Notes: generated by a model not told the origin, from the sequence alone. Numbered from the stretch's first letter, positions 43,540 through 53,143 are shown. The stretch is DNA of 64,000 nucleotides from Indolivaga alginatilytica (GCF_003201355.1 NZ_QICL01000004.1:166089-230088); one strand, 5' to 3'. Translations and numbers: made by a program.

Positions 43540-45407
43540 TGAAAAAAGGAATAGCTATAATATTCATTCTTTTATTTACATACTCATGTGAATATCAAAC
43601 TGAAGAGACTCACTTTGTAGAAAAAGAAAAGCCAATTCCAGATAAAGAAATTGACATCAACTTGTATGGGGTCAGAGATAATGACATTATTTATATTTAT
43701 GATAAAACATGGCTAAGTTATAGCATAGATGAAGAAATTGACAAAATATTGAAAACGGAAATAACTCTAGACGGTATACCTCTTGAGAACAGCCACAATG
43801 GAATATTAATCAATCCCGATGCCTATGACAATAGTATTCATAAGCTTAAACTATATGTTGAATCTACTTCCGGAACGCATAGTCTGGCAGAAAAATTGGG
43901 TTTGGAAAGATACATTGGAGAGAAAGAGTATACCCTAAAATATATCCATGTAGATAGAGGATTGCAAATAACAGATGGTTTATCTGAGAGCGATTACTTG
44001 AAAATACAATGGAAGAAGCCCAATATTGAAGGACTGGAAGTTGACAGGTACGAAATTACTTATGACAAGGATTGGTCATGGAACTCAGAAATAACTATTA
44101 CAATATCAGACCCCAATCAAACATATATAATTGATGAAAACTACGTTCATGGATATAAGGATTATCAAATAAGAACATTCTTTAAAGATAATAAAATAGA
44201 ACCTTGGTATGACAGGTATACCATGAGCTATTCCTCTTTAGGTGGAGAGAAAATTCAGATTAAAACAAATGATTTAGAAAGTGGTTTTGTGTCATGGAAT
44301 AAAAACAAATATAGATGTAAATATATATTTGCTTATGGTGTGGATGAAGAAGGATTCACAAAAACAGAAACTTTAGAATATACATCAACTAGCAAAAATA
44401 TTTCGCTGCCACCATTCCCAGAAGATATTTATGGTTCAATATATGTATTGCCAGAAAATTATGAAGGTAATAATTATTGGACATGGGGCGAGAATTTCTT
44501 TTACTATTATTATCCAACATTTCTCCCAAGAGACTACTACAACAGATATTTCGTAGCTGATACCGGAAATAAGTTACTATACGCTTTTAGGGGATACAGT
44601 ATAGCACAATACGATGTAATCACAAAAGAACAGCTCAAGACAGTATCTATTAGCTATATAGACTATCACGAAAATGACAAACTATCTTGCTCTTCACAAA
44701 CAGGAAAAGTTGCAGTTCTTCAATCTCTGACCAGACAGATTCATATTTTTGATAAAGATATGAATCAATTAAACAAGTTTGAAATAGATGGAAACACGAT
44801 ATATACAAACTTGGACGATGTTTTCGCCATTACAGACAATGATATGATTATTATAAGTGGAATGAGCTATTCGAGAAAATGTATGATTTATAATATCAAA
44901 GGTGAACTTCTGTATAATATCACTGTGCCAACATCTCCGTATAAAACTAAGATTACAGTCTCCGATGATGGTAAATATATGTGTATATACAATACTTTTG
45001 ACAATATAAAAATATATCAGATAAAAGAAGGAGGAGCGATATTGTATAAAGATATGGATATTTCTAATGTTTCTGGCTGTTATTTTGATCCGATTACTGA
45101 TAATGAATTGATTGTTCAAGAGTCAAAAAGTTTTTATAAGTTGAATCTAGAAACTTTAAGTAAGACAGAGGTAATAGAAGGAACATATATCTCTACAGAC
45201 CCATATACAGGTTATATACTATATTATGACTTAGATTTTAAAACTAATAAAAAAGGACATATTCGAAAGTCAATAACTGATATCAAAACTTACAACATCA
45301 AACTAAGCACTTATTATAGCAAAGACTTAGTTGGTAATACATATATATTTAATAATACTCTTGTCACAAATAATCCTTATTGGGATATCTCAAAATACTT
45401 GAAATAA
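43539..45407 (+). CDS. Paralogous surface lipoprotein
   Basis: 622 residues. Signal ends TYSC (Cys17); EYQTEETHFVEKEKP parallels the preceding protein. It has one FN3-like module (~150-240: LKIQWKKPNIEGLEVDRYEI, then YVHGYKDYQIRTFF) rather than two, and a similar propeller-like C-terminus (LYAFRGYSIAQYDVITKEQL, KYMCIYNTFDN). So the pair arose by duplication with loss or gain of one FN3 module. Translationally coupled on both sides. Confidence 0.75.
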   Translation: MKKGIAIIFILLFTYSCEYQTEETHFVEKEKPIPDKEIDINLYGVRDNDIIYIYDKTWLSYSIDEEIDKILKTEITLDGIPLENSHNGILINPDAYDNSIHKLKLYVESTSGTHSLAEKLGLERYIGEKEYTLKYIHVDRGLQITDGLSESDYLKIQWKKPNIEGLEVDRYEITYDKDWSWNSEITITISDPNQTYIIDENYVHGYKDYQIRTFFKDNKIEPWYDRYTMSYSSLGGEKIQIKTNDLESGFVSWNKNKYRCKYIFAYGVDEEGFTKTETLEYTSTSKNISLPPFPEDIYGSIYVLPENYEGNNYWTWGENFFYYYYPTFLPRDYYNRYFVADTGNKLLYAFRGYSIAQYDVITKEQLKTVSISYIDYHENDKLSCSSQTGKVAVLQSLTRQIHIFDKDMNQLNKFEIDGNTIYTNLDDVFAITDNDMIIISGMSYSRKCMIYNIKGELLYNITVPTSPYKTKITVSDDGKYMCIYNTFDNIKIYQIKEGGAILYKDMDISNVSGCYFDPITDNELIVQESKSFYKLNLETLSKTEVIEGTYISTDPYTGYILYYDLDFKTNKKGHIRKSITDIKTYNIKLSTYYSKDLVGNTYIFNNTLVTNNPYWDISKYLK

Positions 45408-46093
45408 TGAAAAAAGCAATTTTAGTTTTATTAAGTTTATTTTTTATTCTACAAGCACAATCTCAGATAACAGTAAAATATTCTGTAGGTTACGGATCAT
45501 ATAAAATGTCTGATATGAAAGATTTATTATCAGGTACACGGAATGCTATTTTAGCTAAAGTCCCGGGATTAGATATTTCAACTACTGATAATTTCCCGGG
45601 TTATATCATGCATACCTTTGATCTAGGTTATAGAATGCAAAAACATGAATTCGGAATAACCGTTAGTTATTTAAATACTGCAGGAAAGATTTCCTATGCC
45701 GACTATTCGGGAAAAATAAGTTCAGAGATAAAAGTAAGTGGATATCGGGGAGGAATATTCTATCGAAATTATTTTTATAGTATTAGTATGGGCGAAAATC
45801 AAAGCATGTCTTTTTATGGAGAAATTTCACCTAGCCTTATTTTTTCAAAAATTAAAATAGATCAGGAAGTTTTTCCGAAAAACAACATTCTGGAACTGGA
45901 AGATAATAGCTATAATAATACAAGTGTTAGTCTTTTGCCTCAGTTAGGAGTAAAATATAATTTTACTTCACACATTGGACTATTTGTTTCTACTGGTTAT
46001 GAAATAAATTTCTCATCTAAAATATCAGAAATTGAAAGTGAAATTGATTGGTCGGGTTTACGTGTTAACGGTGGTATAAGTTATAGTTTCTAA
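45407..46093 (+). CDS. Outer-membrane beta-barrel protein
   Basis: 228 residues from ATG 45407, which overlaps the upstream stop (TAATG); an earlier in-frame ATG at 45380 lies inside the preceding gene. Signal peptide ~MKKAILVLLSLFFILQAQSQ. The rest alternates amphipathic strands (TVKYSVGYGSYKM, HTFDLGYRMQKHEFGITVSY, LLPQLGVKYNFTSHIGLFVS) and ends ...RVNGGISYSF with a terminal Phe, the usual outer-membrane insertion signal. Size fits an 8-strand barrel. It completes a three-gene surface operon, perhaps anchoring or exporting the lipoproteins. Confidence 0.75.
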   Translation: MKKAILVLLSLFFILQAQSQITVKYSVGYGSYKMSDMKDLLSGTRNAILAKVPGLDISTTDNFPGYIMHTFDLGYRMQKHEFGITVSYLNTAGKISYADYSGKISSEIKVSGYRGGIFYRNYFYSISMGENQSMSFYGEISPSLIFSKIKIDQEVFPKNNILELEDNSYNNTSVSLLPQLGVKYNFTSHIGLFVSTGYEINFSSKISEIESEIDWSGLRVNGGISYSF

Positions 46094-46200
46094 AAATATG
46101 AATTATGAGCCTTACAAATTTATATTTACAGGCTGAAGTTGAGATTCAAATCTCATATATACGCTAACAATTACAAGATTTCTAAATTATTAATATGTTA

Positions 46201-46743
46201 TTACTTCGATATATACTTTACATCTACAAAATCAGTAAGCCAAACCCCATTGTCTGAACAATAAAACAAAACACCATCTTCATGCATCTTACCAGTCATA
46301 ATAGTTAAGATGCAAACCTTGCCATGTCTGGAACCCACTTTTTCTGCCGTCTCCTTATCACTGCTCAAATGTACATGCTGACGGCTGCCTTTTATGATTC
46401 CTTCCTTCATAATAGAGGACAGAAACCGTGTAGCTGTTCCATGATATAGAAATTCGGGAGGCTCGACAGGAGATAAAGCCAGATCTATATCTATCGAATG
46501 TCCTTGATTAGCCCTTATTTTATTCCTTTTTTCATTGAACGAGTAGCGTTGCTTATTATTTGTTTCGACAATTTCCTCCAATTCTTCCATGGAGAAATGA
46601 TAGCGGTGCTTTTTAAACTTTTCAATAAGTTCCTGTACATTCGCCCAACCCTGTTCGTCAAGTTCTAAGCCTATTTTTTGAGGTTCGTGTCGAAGCACTA
46701 GGCTCAGAAACTTACCGATCCGTTTTTTATGTTCTTCTGTCAT
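46201..46743 (-). CDS. kptA: RNA 2'-phosphotransferase Tpt1/KptA
   Basis: 180 residues, normal family length. LSLVLRHEPQKIGL with Arg18/His19, the conserved IRANQGHS (76-83), YHGT (100-103), SRQHVHLS (120-127) with Arg121, and SRHGK (138-142) give the Arg-His-Arg-Arg set. The enzyme transfers a 2'-phosphate from RNA splice junctions to NAD+. In bacteria its substrate is unclear. Here it is the last gene of an operon with an RNA ligase; only 1 bp separates it from the protease gene. Confidence 0.95.
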   Translation of the reverse strand: MTEEHKKRIGKFLSLVLRHEPQKIGLELDEQGWANVQELIEKFKKHRYHFSMEELEEIVETNNKQRYSFNEKRNKIRANQGHSIDIDLALSPVEPPEFLYHGTATRFLSSIMKEGIIKGSRQHVHLSSDKETAEKVGSRHGKVCILTIMTGKMHEDGVLFYCSDNGVWLTDFVDVKYISK

Positions 46744-46744
46744 T

Positions 46745-48787
46745 TTAGTTGTATTTCTCTGCTAACCCTTTTAAGTGTCTGCGATAGAAAATATGTTCTG
46801 CATCTTCGATGATTTCGTCCAAACTGAAATCCACTGCATATTGTCCTATAAATTCTTTTACCTGTTCTTTTGTTAAGGTTCGCTTATCACTCAAATAGTC
46901 AGCCATTTTGATTAATAATTTTTCCTGTTTTTGTAATGTTGAGTATGCCAATTGTTCTGCTTTCAAGAGCAATTCCTTTGCATCTTTATTAACGGTTTCA
47001 CTACTGTTGTCAAATATGACCGATGGCGTACCGTTCATATTCTCATTTCCGAAAGCGGCTTTTACGTCTCCCATCCCACAAATATATAGCACATAAGTTG
47101 CTAATTTCGTGGCTTTGCTCAAATCTGAACTCGAACCGATAGTTACATTCTCTTCTCCAAAGATAATACGTTCGGCAACAAGACCTCCCAGCAAAACGGC
47201 CAAACGGTTTATGATTTCTTTTTTAGAAATGTAATTCCATTCGGGTCGGGAAAGGACAAATCCATCGCTGTTGCTATCGGCTGTTACCGAAAATACGACC
47301 TCAGGAATTGTTTTCATCAGCACAGACAAAAGTACTGCATGACCACTCTCATGTACTGCGACTATGGCCTGTTCATCGTTTCGTTTTTCCTGACGGAGTT
47401 TTCCTAATACCAACGTTTGTTGATCGATAATATGGTGGATAACCTCTCCATTTTTCAAAAAATCAATCTTCAGTGCAGTGCTATCTTTTTCAGAAGCTTT
47501 ATCGTCTATTCTAAAATAAAGCGAATCTGCTTCAACTCCTTTCAGGTAGATTTCATTCAGTATTTTACCTAAACGTGTATTTACAACCTGATGAACAGTA
47601 GTAAACAACGGTCGTGTTCCCTGCGTAGGGTATACCCCTTCTTCATATACCAGACGTTCTACTTTATCATCGAAGATCATGGAGAGACCGTAGGTGTCTG
47701 CAACTTTTCTTTTTACTTTATCCAGTTCTAAACGTATAATACCGTAAAATGATTTTTCGTCGAATGCGGGATAGATAATATGGTTGTTACCCAGACGAGC
47801 TATTTGTTCGCTACGGAAACGGTTCAGCAAGGCCTGCTTTACTTCTGTAATCGTTATTTCGGTCGATTGACGGTGAAGTTCATTCGCACTCATATCGGGA
47901 TTGAAATTGCGACTCATTGTGTATACTTCATCCAGATTGCCCATTACAAATATTAACGATTTGGTACAATCTACTGTCTTGGGTTTCAAAGATGCTTTAT
48001 AGAGTTGTATCAAATAATCAATTGTCTGATCGCCATCCATCTCATTCAATTTGTCTTGTAATTCGCTTTTTACCAAAAACAAATGATCTACCATATTGAA
48101 GATTGTGTCCAGATCGCTGTCTGATACAAAAGGAATTTGCTCTACTTTCTTGTTCTTCTTCACTTCGGGTCTATTGCTTGAATTCACAACATCCCAATAC
48201 AGGTCTTCGTTCCCTGAGATAATTCCTTTCTCGACTGTTACTCCTTTATATAATGCCAGATCAAGCTTCTTTATCAGTTTATTAAACCAATTCATATTGT
48301 ATTCGAAGTCGATAACATCGAACTTTCCGCAATCGAGTAAATCCCATATCGCACGGATCGAAGCCCTGTCTATTTCTTCCTGCTCTTCGTTTATTGTCCT
48401 CGCCAGTTGAAATTCGTCCAAGTTGATTATAAAAGGTTCTCCGTCACAATTATTATAGATATCTTTAAAGGAATCTTGTATATCATAGTAACGGCTAGTA
48501 CATTCTCCGAGATCGAAACGGAAATAATGTTCCGAGAAACCGATCAGTTCAGTGAGGCGTTTGATTAAGGATGTTTTACCAATACCTGTCAATCCCCACA
48601 GGTTAATAATAATCGGACGATCCTGTATTTCGGGAAAGAAAAACCATGAAGTAATTGTATTTGCTATTTGATCAATAATACCATCAATTCCGATAAATTC
48701 TTTTTTCAGCTGAATAACAGCATTATTCAGGACTTCTTTCTTTTTCTGTAAGTGATTTTTATATTGTTCTGTTTTTATTTGTTCCAT
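46745..48787 (-). CDS. Clp-type AAA+ ATPase fused to an M41 (FtsH-like) protease
   Basis: 680 residues, no membrane segment. N-terminal AAA+: WGLTGIGKTSL (~63-73), FIINLDEFQL Walker B (~118-127). The part EEGVYPTQGTRPLFTTVHQV (~355-385) is a Clp/HSP100-like small domain, not the FtsH type. Then the metallopeptidase: AVHESGHAVLL (~476-486) with zinc His residues, LLGGLVAERIIFGE (~538-551), and SSSDLSKATKLA (~558-569) with the third ligand Asp. FtsH itself is membrane bound with a different ATPase class, so this is a soluble hybrid unfoldase-protease. Gap to the HExxH gene 15 bp. Confidence 0.85.
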   Translation of the reverse strand: MEQIKTEQYKNHLQKKKEVLNNAVIQLKKEFIGIDGIIDQIANTITSWFFFPEIQDRPIIINLWGLTGIGKTSLIKRLTELIGFSEHYFRFDLGECTSRYYDIQDSFKDIYNNCDGEPFIINLDEFQLARTINEEQEEIDRASIRAIWDLLDCGKFDVIDFEYNMNWFNKLIKKLDLALYKGVTVEKGIISGNEDLYWDVVNSSNRPEVKKNKKVEQIPFVSDSDLDTIFNMVDHLFLVKSELQDKLNEMDGDQTIDYLIQLYKASLKPKTVDCTKSLIFVMGNLDEVYTMSRNFNPDMSANELHRQSTEITITEVKQALLNRFRSEQIARLGNNHIIYPAFDEKSFYGIIRLELDKVKRKVADTYGLSMIFDDKVERLVYEEGVYPTQGTRPLFTTVHQVVNTRLGKILNEIYLKGVEADSLYFRIDDKASEKDSTALKIDFLKNGEVIHHIIDQQTLVLGKLRQEKRNDEQAIVAVHESGHAVLLSVLMKTIPEVVFSVTADSNSDGFVLSRPEWNYISKKEIINRLAVLLGGLVAERIIFGEENVTIGSSSDLSKATKLATYVLYICGMGDVKAAFGNENMNGTPSVIFDNSSETVNKDAKELLLKAEQLAYSTLQKQEKLLIKMADYLSDKRTLTKEQVKEFIGQYAVDFSLDEIIEDAEHIFYRRHLKGLAEKYN

Positions 48788-48802
48788 TATTTTCTTTTAT
48801 AT

Positions 48803-49393
48803 TTATCTCTCAAAATATTCAAAATACTTATTCCATATAATTTCCTCATACTTTAAAGCATAGCTTTCCGCATAATTCTCTCCTCTGGCAATTTTTCGTG
48901 ATTTAGTATTAATTCTGTCATGATGGTGTCCCAGTTCATGAAGAAAAATGTGCAAAAGTAAATAAGCTTTGATTTGATTCTCAGTAAAATCACATATAAC
49001 AAAATCTTCCTTTAATGTATATCTAACCTCAAGCCTATCAAATATTTCTTTGTGGGCTTTGAAATAACCTAAGCTATATTCTTTAGTCATCTCTTTTTCC
49101 CAGGCACATATTCCGATCACTCCGTTTTCGTACCACCCATCTCTGTAATAACTTCCTCTTGATAATAACACAGCATCAAATTCAATATCAATTTCTTCCC
49201 TGTTAGGGAATATCTCTAAGAACTGTTTTATATCCCTTTTCTTCAGGAAATGCTTGTAGCCTTTCCCGGGATTTTCTATATCAATCTGAATCTCATCCTG
49301 ACGTGTGTTCCAATAATTGGGAGTTTTGGCATGCCTGTTCTTCTTTTGGACAGCGCCCTTTTTTATTCTGGTTGTCGTTCGTCTTGCAAACAT
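48803..49393 (-). CDS. HExxH metalloprotease-like protein
   Basis: 196 residues. HIFLHELGHHHDRIN (~145-159) is a zincin HExxH motif; ENYAESYALKYEEI (~177-190) carries a possible third ligand. Basic N-terminus (RRTTTRIKKGAVQKKNRHAK) may bind RNA. No signal peptide, so it is cytoplasmic. Sits between PrfH and the AAA+/M41 protease, 13 and 15 bp from them. Substrate unknown; a ribosome- or repair-associated protease is a guess from context. Confidence 0.75.
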   Translation of the reverse strand: MFARRTTTRIKKGAVQKKNRHAKTPNYWNTRQDEIQIDIENPGKGYKHFLKKRDIKQFLEIFPNREEIDIEFDAVLLSRGSYYRDGWYENGVIGICAWEKEMTKEYSLGYFKAHKEIFDRLEVRYTLKEDFVICDFTENQIKAYLLLHIFLHELGHHHDRINTKSRKIARGENYAESYALKYEEIIWNKYFEYFER

Positions 49394-49406
49394 AATTTTA
49401 GTCTTT

Positions 49407-50027
49407 TTAATTCAACGATTCCTGTATTACTTTCACAGGATTGCCTCGTTGCAAATTATTATGATTATTCCAATTTTTCTGAGCTGCCTGCATACTCTGT
49501 TCTATATTCCAAGCAGCCAATTTAATTAACAGCCGTTTCGTTGCCAGCTTTTTATTCTGCAATTGCGAACGCTGATCGGAAGCCGTAACACTCAATCCCG
49601 AAGGAGTGTGAATTGCTCTCACCGCCGATTCGGTTTTATTGACATGCTGTCCACCGGGACCCGATGCACGAAGAGTCTGATATTCAATTTCCTTTTCGTT
49701 GGTATCCTTAATGTCAGGTACAATAAAGGAATTTAACCCAATAAACCAATTCTTGCGTTTATGATAGATACGATAAGGGCTTTGGGCAATCCATTGAATT
49801 GTACCTTCCCATTCCTTTACTATATCTTCGCATCCTTTACCCTCTATCGAAAGTGTTGCCGAAAACAAGGTGCGATTAATCACACCCTGTTCTCTTTCCA
49901 ACACTTCTGTATTAAGCCCTGCCTTTCTAGCTTGTTCCATTATTCGCTCTAAAACGAGTGCGACCACACGGCAACATTCGGCAGGACCTCGTCCGGAGGT
50001 TATTTGTAAGTATATTTTACTACTCAT
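49407..50027 (-). CDS. prfH: Peptide chain release factor homologue PrfH
   Basis: 206 residues: only the catalytic domain of a class I release factor, without codon-recognition domain. LRASGPGGQHVNKTESAVRA (~120-139) contains the GGQ motif that hydrolyses peptidyl-tRNA, followed by TPSGLSVTASDQRSQLQNK. PrfH is encoded beside RtcB2 in many genomes and, from published work, frees ribosomes whose decoding centre has been cut. 41 bp after the RtcB stop. Confidence 0.93.
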   Translation of the reverse strand: MSSKIYLQITSGRGPAECCRVVALVLERIMEQARKAGLNTEVLEREQGVINRTLFSATLSIEGKGCEDIVKEWEGTIQWIAQSPYRIYHKRKNWFIGLNSFIVPDIKDTNEKEIEYQTLRASGPGGQHVNKTESAVRAIHTPSGLSVTASDQRSQLQNKKLATKRLLIKLAAWNIEQSMQAAQKNWNNHNNLQRGNPVKVIQESLN

Positions 50028-50068
50028 GTTTTGTTATTGCTTAATTAGCTAATTGGCACATTAGCTAA

Positions 50069-51466
50069 TTACTCTTTATTCATTCTAACTATCCGTGGCA
50101 TAAACCTGCCATGGATATCCACTAAAGATTCCTGAGCAGGCATTACCTTGTCAATATCTTTATAAGCCAGAGGCATTTCTTCCACACTACCGCCTATAAG
50201 AGTCACTCCGTTTTGAGTAAGTAATTTCTTCAAAGCCGATTGTGTAAATTGTTCTTTTGCCTTTTGTCTCGACATAGCCCGTCCTGCTCCATGTGAAGCA
50301 GAGTTTAACGAATCGGATACACCTTTACCGCTTACCAGATAACCCGGTGTTGCCATGCTTCCCGGAATAAATCCCGCAATGCCTTTTCCCGCAGGAGTAG
50401 CACCTTTACGATGCACTATCGCATATTTGTTCGGAGCTATTTCTTCTCTCCATGCAAAATTGTGATGATTATTTACATTCGCTAATGCTTTTAATCCAAG
50501 AGCTTTGCTTAAGTTGATATGTATACGCTCGTGACATGCCTGTGCAAAGTCTCCCGCCAGATTCATACTCATCCAGTATTCCTGTCCGGCTTCGGTATCC
50601 AGTCCTAACCAAGCAAAATGCTGTGCCTCACGTGGTAGTTTACATACTTCACGAGCCACATCACTGTAATGTCTGGCAATAGCTGCACCCATTCCACGGG
50701 AACCTGAGTGTGATAGCAAGGCTGTATAATTTCCCGCAGGAAGTTTTAAGACATTGTTTTCTATTAACTCTATCTCCCCAAATTCAACAAAGTGATTACC
50801 ACCTCCTGATGAGCCTAATTGCCTAACTACTTTTCCATGTAACAGTTTGAGTAGTGATGTAAGCTGAAATTCATTCCTGTCCAATATATCATGTTCCTGA
50901 GGAAAACCCAGACAGCCATCCATTCCGAAGTGTGTATATTCTTTTAACGCTTCTTTTATCTGATGTGAATAGCGTTTCAAAAAGTCCACATTGGCATCGA
51001 ATATGGTCAGACTCATTCTGCAACCGATATCTACACCAACAGCATAAGGTATTACCGCATTTTCTACTGCCAGCACACCTCCGATAGGCAAGCCGTATCC
51101 GGCGTGTGCGTCAGGCATCATAGCTCCGGCAAGTGTAACAGGTAATCGCATTGCCAGATTCATTTGCTGTTTGGCCAAAGTATCAATAAATTTATTTCCG
51201 TATGTTTTGAATGCCAAAGGCTCATCGAGCAGGTTGTAAACTGTGAACGATTTGTCTACCGGCATCGGTGAAAAATGTTCCGCCAGTTTTCCCCATACTT
51301 CATTGCCTTTATATTTATCGGGATATGCCAGCAAATCGCTAAGCATTTTTATAATTTGTTCTTTGCTGTCGTGTTTGCAATATTTGCTTACTATGTTGAT
51401 CGCTAAACTACGTGCCACATTGTTGGTATATCCCAGTTTACTTAATTCTTTAGGTTGTATGCCCAT
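50069..51466 (-). CDS. rtcB: RtcB-family RNA ligase (RtcB2 type)
   Basis: 465 residues. PDAHAGYGLPIGG (~118-130), VGVDIGCRMS with metal-binding Cys, GSSGGGNHFVEFG (~213-225), LSHSGSRGMG, ANVNNHHNFAWRE and HRKGATPAGKG (~350-360) with the guanylated His. It joins 2',3'-cyclic phosphate or 3'-phosphate to 5'-OH RNA ends with GTP and Mn2+. It leads the operon rtcB-prfH-HExxH-AAA/M41-kptA. Together with PrfH it is expected to reseal RNA (16S rRNA) cleaved by ribotoxins. Confidence 0.95.
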   Translation of the reverse strand: MGIQPKELSKLGYTNNVARSLAINIVSKYCKHDSKEQIIKMLSDLLAYPDKYKGNEVWGKLAEHFSPMPVDKSFTVYNLLDEPLAFKTYGNKFIDTLAKQQMNLAMRLPVTLAGAMMPDAHAGYGLPIGGVLAVENAVIPYAVGVDIGCRMSLTIFDANVDFLKRYSHQIKEALKEYTHFGMDGCLGFPQEHDILDRNEFQLTSLLKLLHGKVVRQLGSSGGGNHFVEFGEIELIENNVLKLPAGNYTALLSHSGSRGMGAAIARHYSDVAREVCKLPREAQHFAWLGLDTEAGQEYWMSMNLAGDFAQACHERIHINLSKALGLKALANVNNHHNFAWREEIAPNKYAIVHRKGATPAGKGIAGFIPGSMATPGYLVSGKGVSDSLNSASHGAGRAMSRQKAKEQFTQSALKKLLTQNGVTLIGGSVEEMPLAYKDIDKVMPAQESLVDIHGRFMPRIVRMNKE

Positions 51467-51964
51467 TTTTGTTTTTGATAATACAGAGACATATATAACA
51501 GCCGTATGGACGTAATTAACCCATAACAGAATATATCTCTGTGTAAGATACGAAAGACAGAAAAGTATATAACGATATACCTGTCAACGCATCGACATTG
51601 ATAATAATTAAAATTTAAATTGTGATTGTGGAACTAATCAACGATAACCAATTTGCAGCCGTAGATTTTTGGTTTTCTAATTATATACATAAGTTGCAAA
51701 AGCTCTTCATCCCGATGAGCCAGCTTAGTTCCTGTTTTCTGTGTTTTATTTCTTGACCAACATAATTATACCCTTTCGTGATTTTTTAAGGGTTAGTACT
51801 CTTATTTCTGCCACAAATATACTGCGATTTTTTATATTAACAAATATTTGGAATAAAAAGATAGTTGAAGATTTATACTTAAAGAAAGAAATTACAAAGG
51901 ACAACGATTTTGAGGAGTTAAATGGGGGGGAGGATAGAATTCAAAATATCACAACAATCTACCT
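51467..51964. other. Upstream region of RNA-repair operon
   Basis: About 500 bp, AT-rich, no convincing gene; a 95-codon plus-strand frame (51741-52028) overlaps the DUF1016 gene end and has no family. It must hold the promoter of the rtcB operon on the minus strand, and the 3' end of the DUF1016 transcript. No RtcR-type or sigma-54 site seen. Confidence 0.4.
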
Positions 51965-52990
51965 TTATTTGTCCATTAACAGGTTTAACTTTTTAGCTAT
52001 CTCATCCCCATCAGGTAATAGCTCCTGATATGATTCGGGCAATTCAGTTGTAAGGCTATAAGTGGCAATACCTATCGGCTGATTTGAATCTTTTAGTGCA
52101 TATTCCACTATTGTACGCTTTTTAGATTTACATATAATGATTCCAATGGAAGGATTTTCGTGAGGCAGCCTTATTTTATCATTCAAAATATTGAGATAGA
52201 ACTCCATTTTTCCTTTATATTCAGGAAGGAACTTACCTATTTTCAGCTCGACGGCGACCATACATTGAAGTTTACGATGGTATAGAAGCAAATCAATAAA
52301 ATACTCTTCACCCTCCAGTTCAATACGGTATTGATTTCCTACAAATGTAAAGTCTGTACCGAATTCAATAAGGAATGAACGGATATTTTTGATTAATGCC
52401 TGCTCCAGTTCTGTTTCTGAGTGCTCTTCCCCTAATCCAAGAAAGTCGAAAGTATAATCGTCTTTTACTGCTAAAACAGCCTGATGTTTTATATTATCAG
52501 GTAATGTTTTGTCAAAGTTAGTTTGTCCTAACAGATATTTTTCAAATGCTTTTGCTTCTATCTTATGTATAAGCACATCTTTGGTCCATCCATACTTCTT
52601 GGTTGACAAGATATAAAATTGTCGCTCCTGTATATCTTTACACTTAGTCATTATTGCTAAATGTTTTGTCCAGCTAATTTCTGCAACTAATGGTTGCAGA
52701 ATTTCATTTCCCTCATACTCAGTGTAAAACTGCTGCATATACCAAATATTACGTGCACCAAAGCCTTGAATGCCCGGAAATTCTTTCTGCAAATCTTTTG
52801 ACAATGTCTCGACAACAGCTTTCCCCCAACCGGATGCCTGCTGTTTTTCTGTTATTTGCTTACCGATATCCCAATAAAGTTGTATCATTTCTTTATTGAC
52901 TGCTTTCATTGCCTCATATTGAGCAGAACGGATTCGTTCCTTGATCTCAATCAGGAAATGATTATAATCGTTGGGTTGGATATTAGTCAT
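51965..52990 (-). CDS. DUF1016 (YhcG-type) PD-(D/E)XK nuclease
   Basis: 341 residues. DUF1016 N-terminal: NHFLIEIKERIRSAQYEAMK, LYWDIGKQITEKQ, WGKAVVETLSKDLQKEFPG, SARNIWYMQQFY-like segment. C-terminal nuclease: FVGNQYRIELEGEEYFIDLL (Asp), CMVAVELKIGKF (E-x-K, ~250-258), EFYLNILND (~265). The YhcG family is associated with phage resistance and restriction loci. It stands alone, opposite the AraC gene. Confidence 0.9.
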   Translation of the reverse strand: MTNIQPNDYNHFLIEIKERIRSAQYEAMKAVNKEMIQLYWDIGKQITEKQQASGWGKAVVETLSKDLQKEFPGIQGFGARNIWYMQQFYTEYEGNEILQPLVAEISWTKHLAIMTKCKDIQERQFYILSTKKYGWTKDVLIHKIEAKAFEKYLLGQTNFDKTLPDNIKHQAVLAVKDDYTFDFLGLGEEHSETELEQALIKNIRSFLIEFGTDFTFVGNQYRIELEGEEYFIDLLLYHRKLQCMVAVELKIGKFLPEYKGKMEFYLNILNDKIRLPHENPSIGIIICKSKKRTIVEYALKDSNQPIGIATYSLTTELPESYQELLPDGDEIAKKLNLLMDK

Positions 52991-53095
52991 ACAAATATTT
53001 ATTTTACTTCAAAGATAACTTATTTCAATATATTACTTTACCTTCTTTGAGCTATTTCGCATAGTCTTTAATAAACAGGTATTTTATTTATCATC

Positions 53096-53143
53096 TGAAC
53101 CTGTCAGCAAAAAAGAATGAGCCTGACAGCGAAAAATTATTCC
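53096..53143 (+). promoter_or_regulatory. Tandem 22-bp repeats upstream of araC-type gene
   Basis: TGAACCTGTCAGC (from 53096) and TGAGCCTGACAGC (from 53118) are direct repeats spaced exactly 22 bp. The second begins 37 bp before the -7 box TATATTTG (53155-53162). A third CCTGTCAGC (53175-53183) lies just before the ATG. Same geometry as at 54064-54110. Confidence 0.75.

Noticed and set aside
51467..51600. Sigma-54/RtcR-type control of rtcB
   Set aside because: No GG-N10-GC pattern at a suitable place and no RtcR-like regulator in the window.
51741..52028. 95-codon plus-strand gene
   Set aside because: No family, overlaps the DUF1016 gene end and has AT-rich, low-information sequence.
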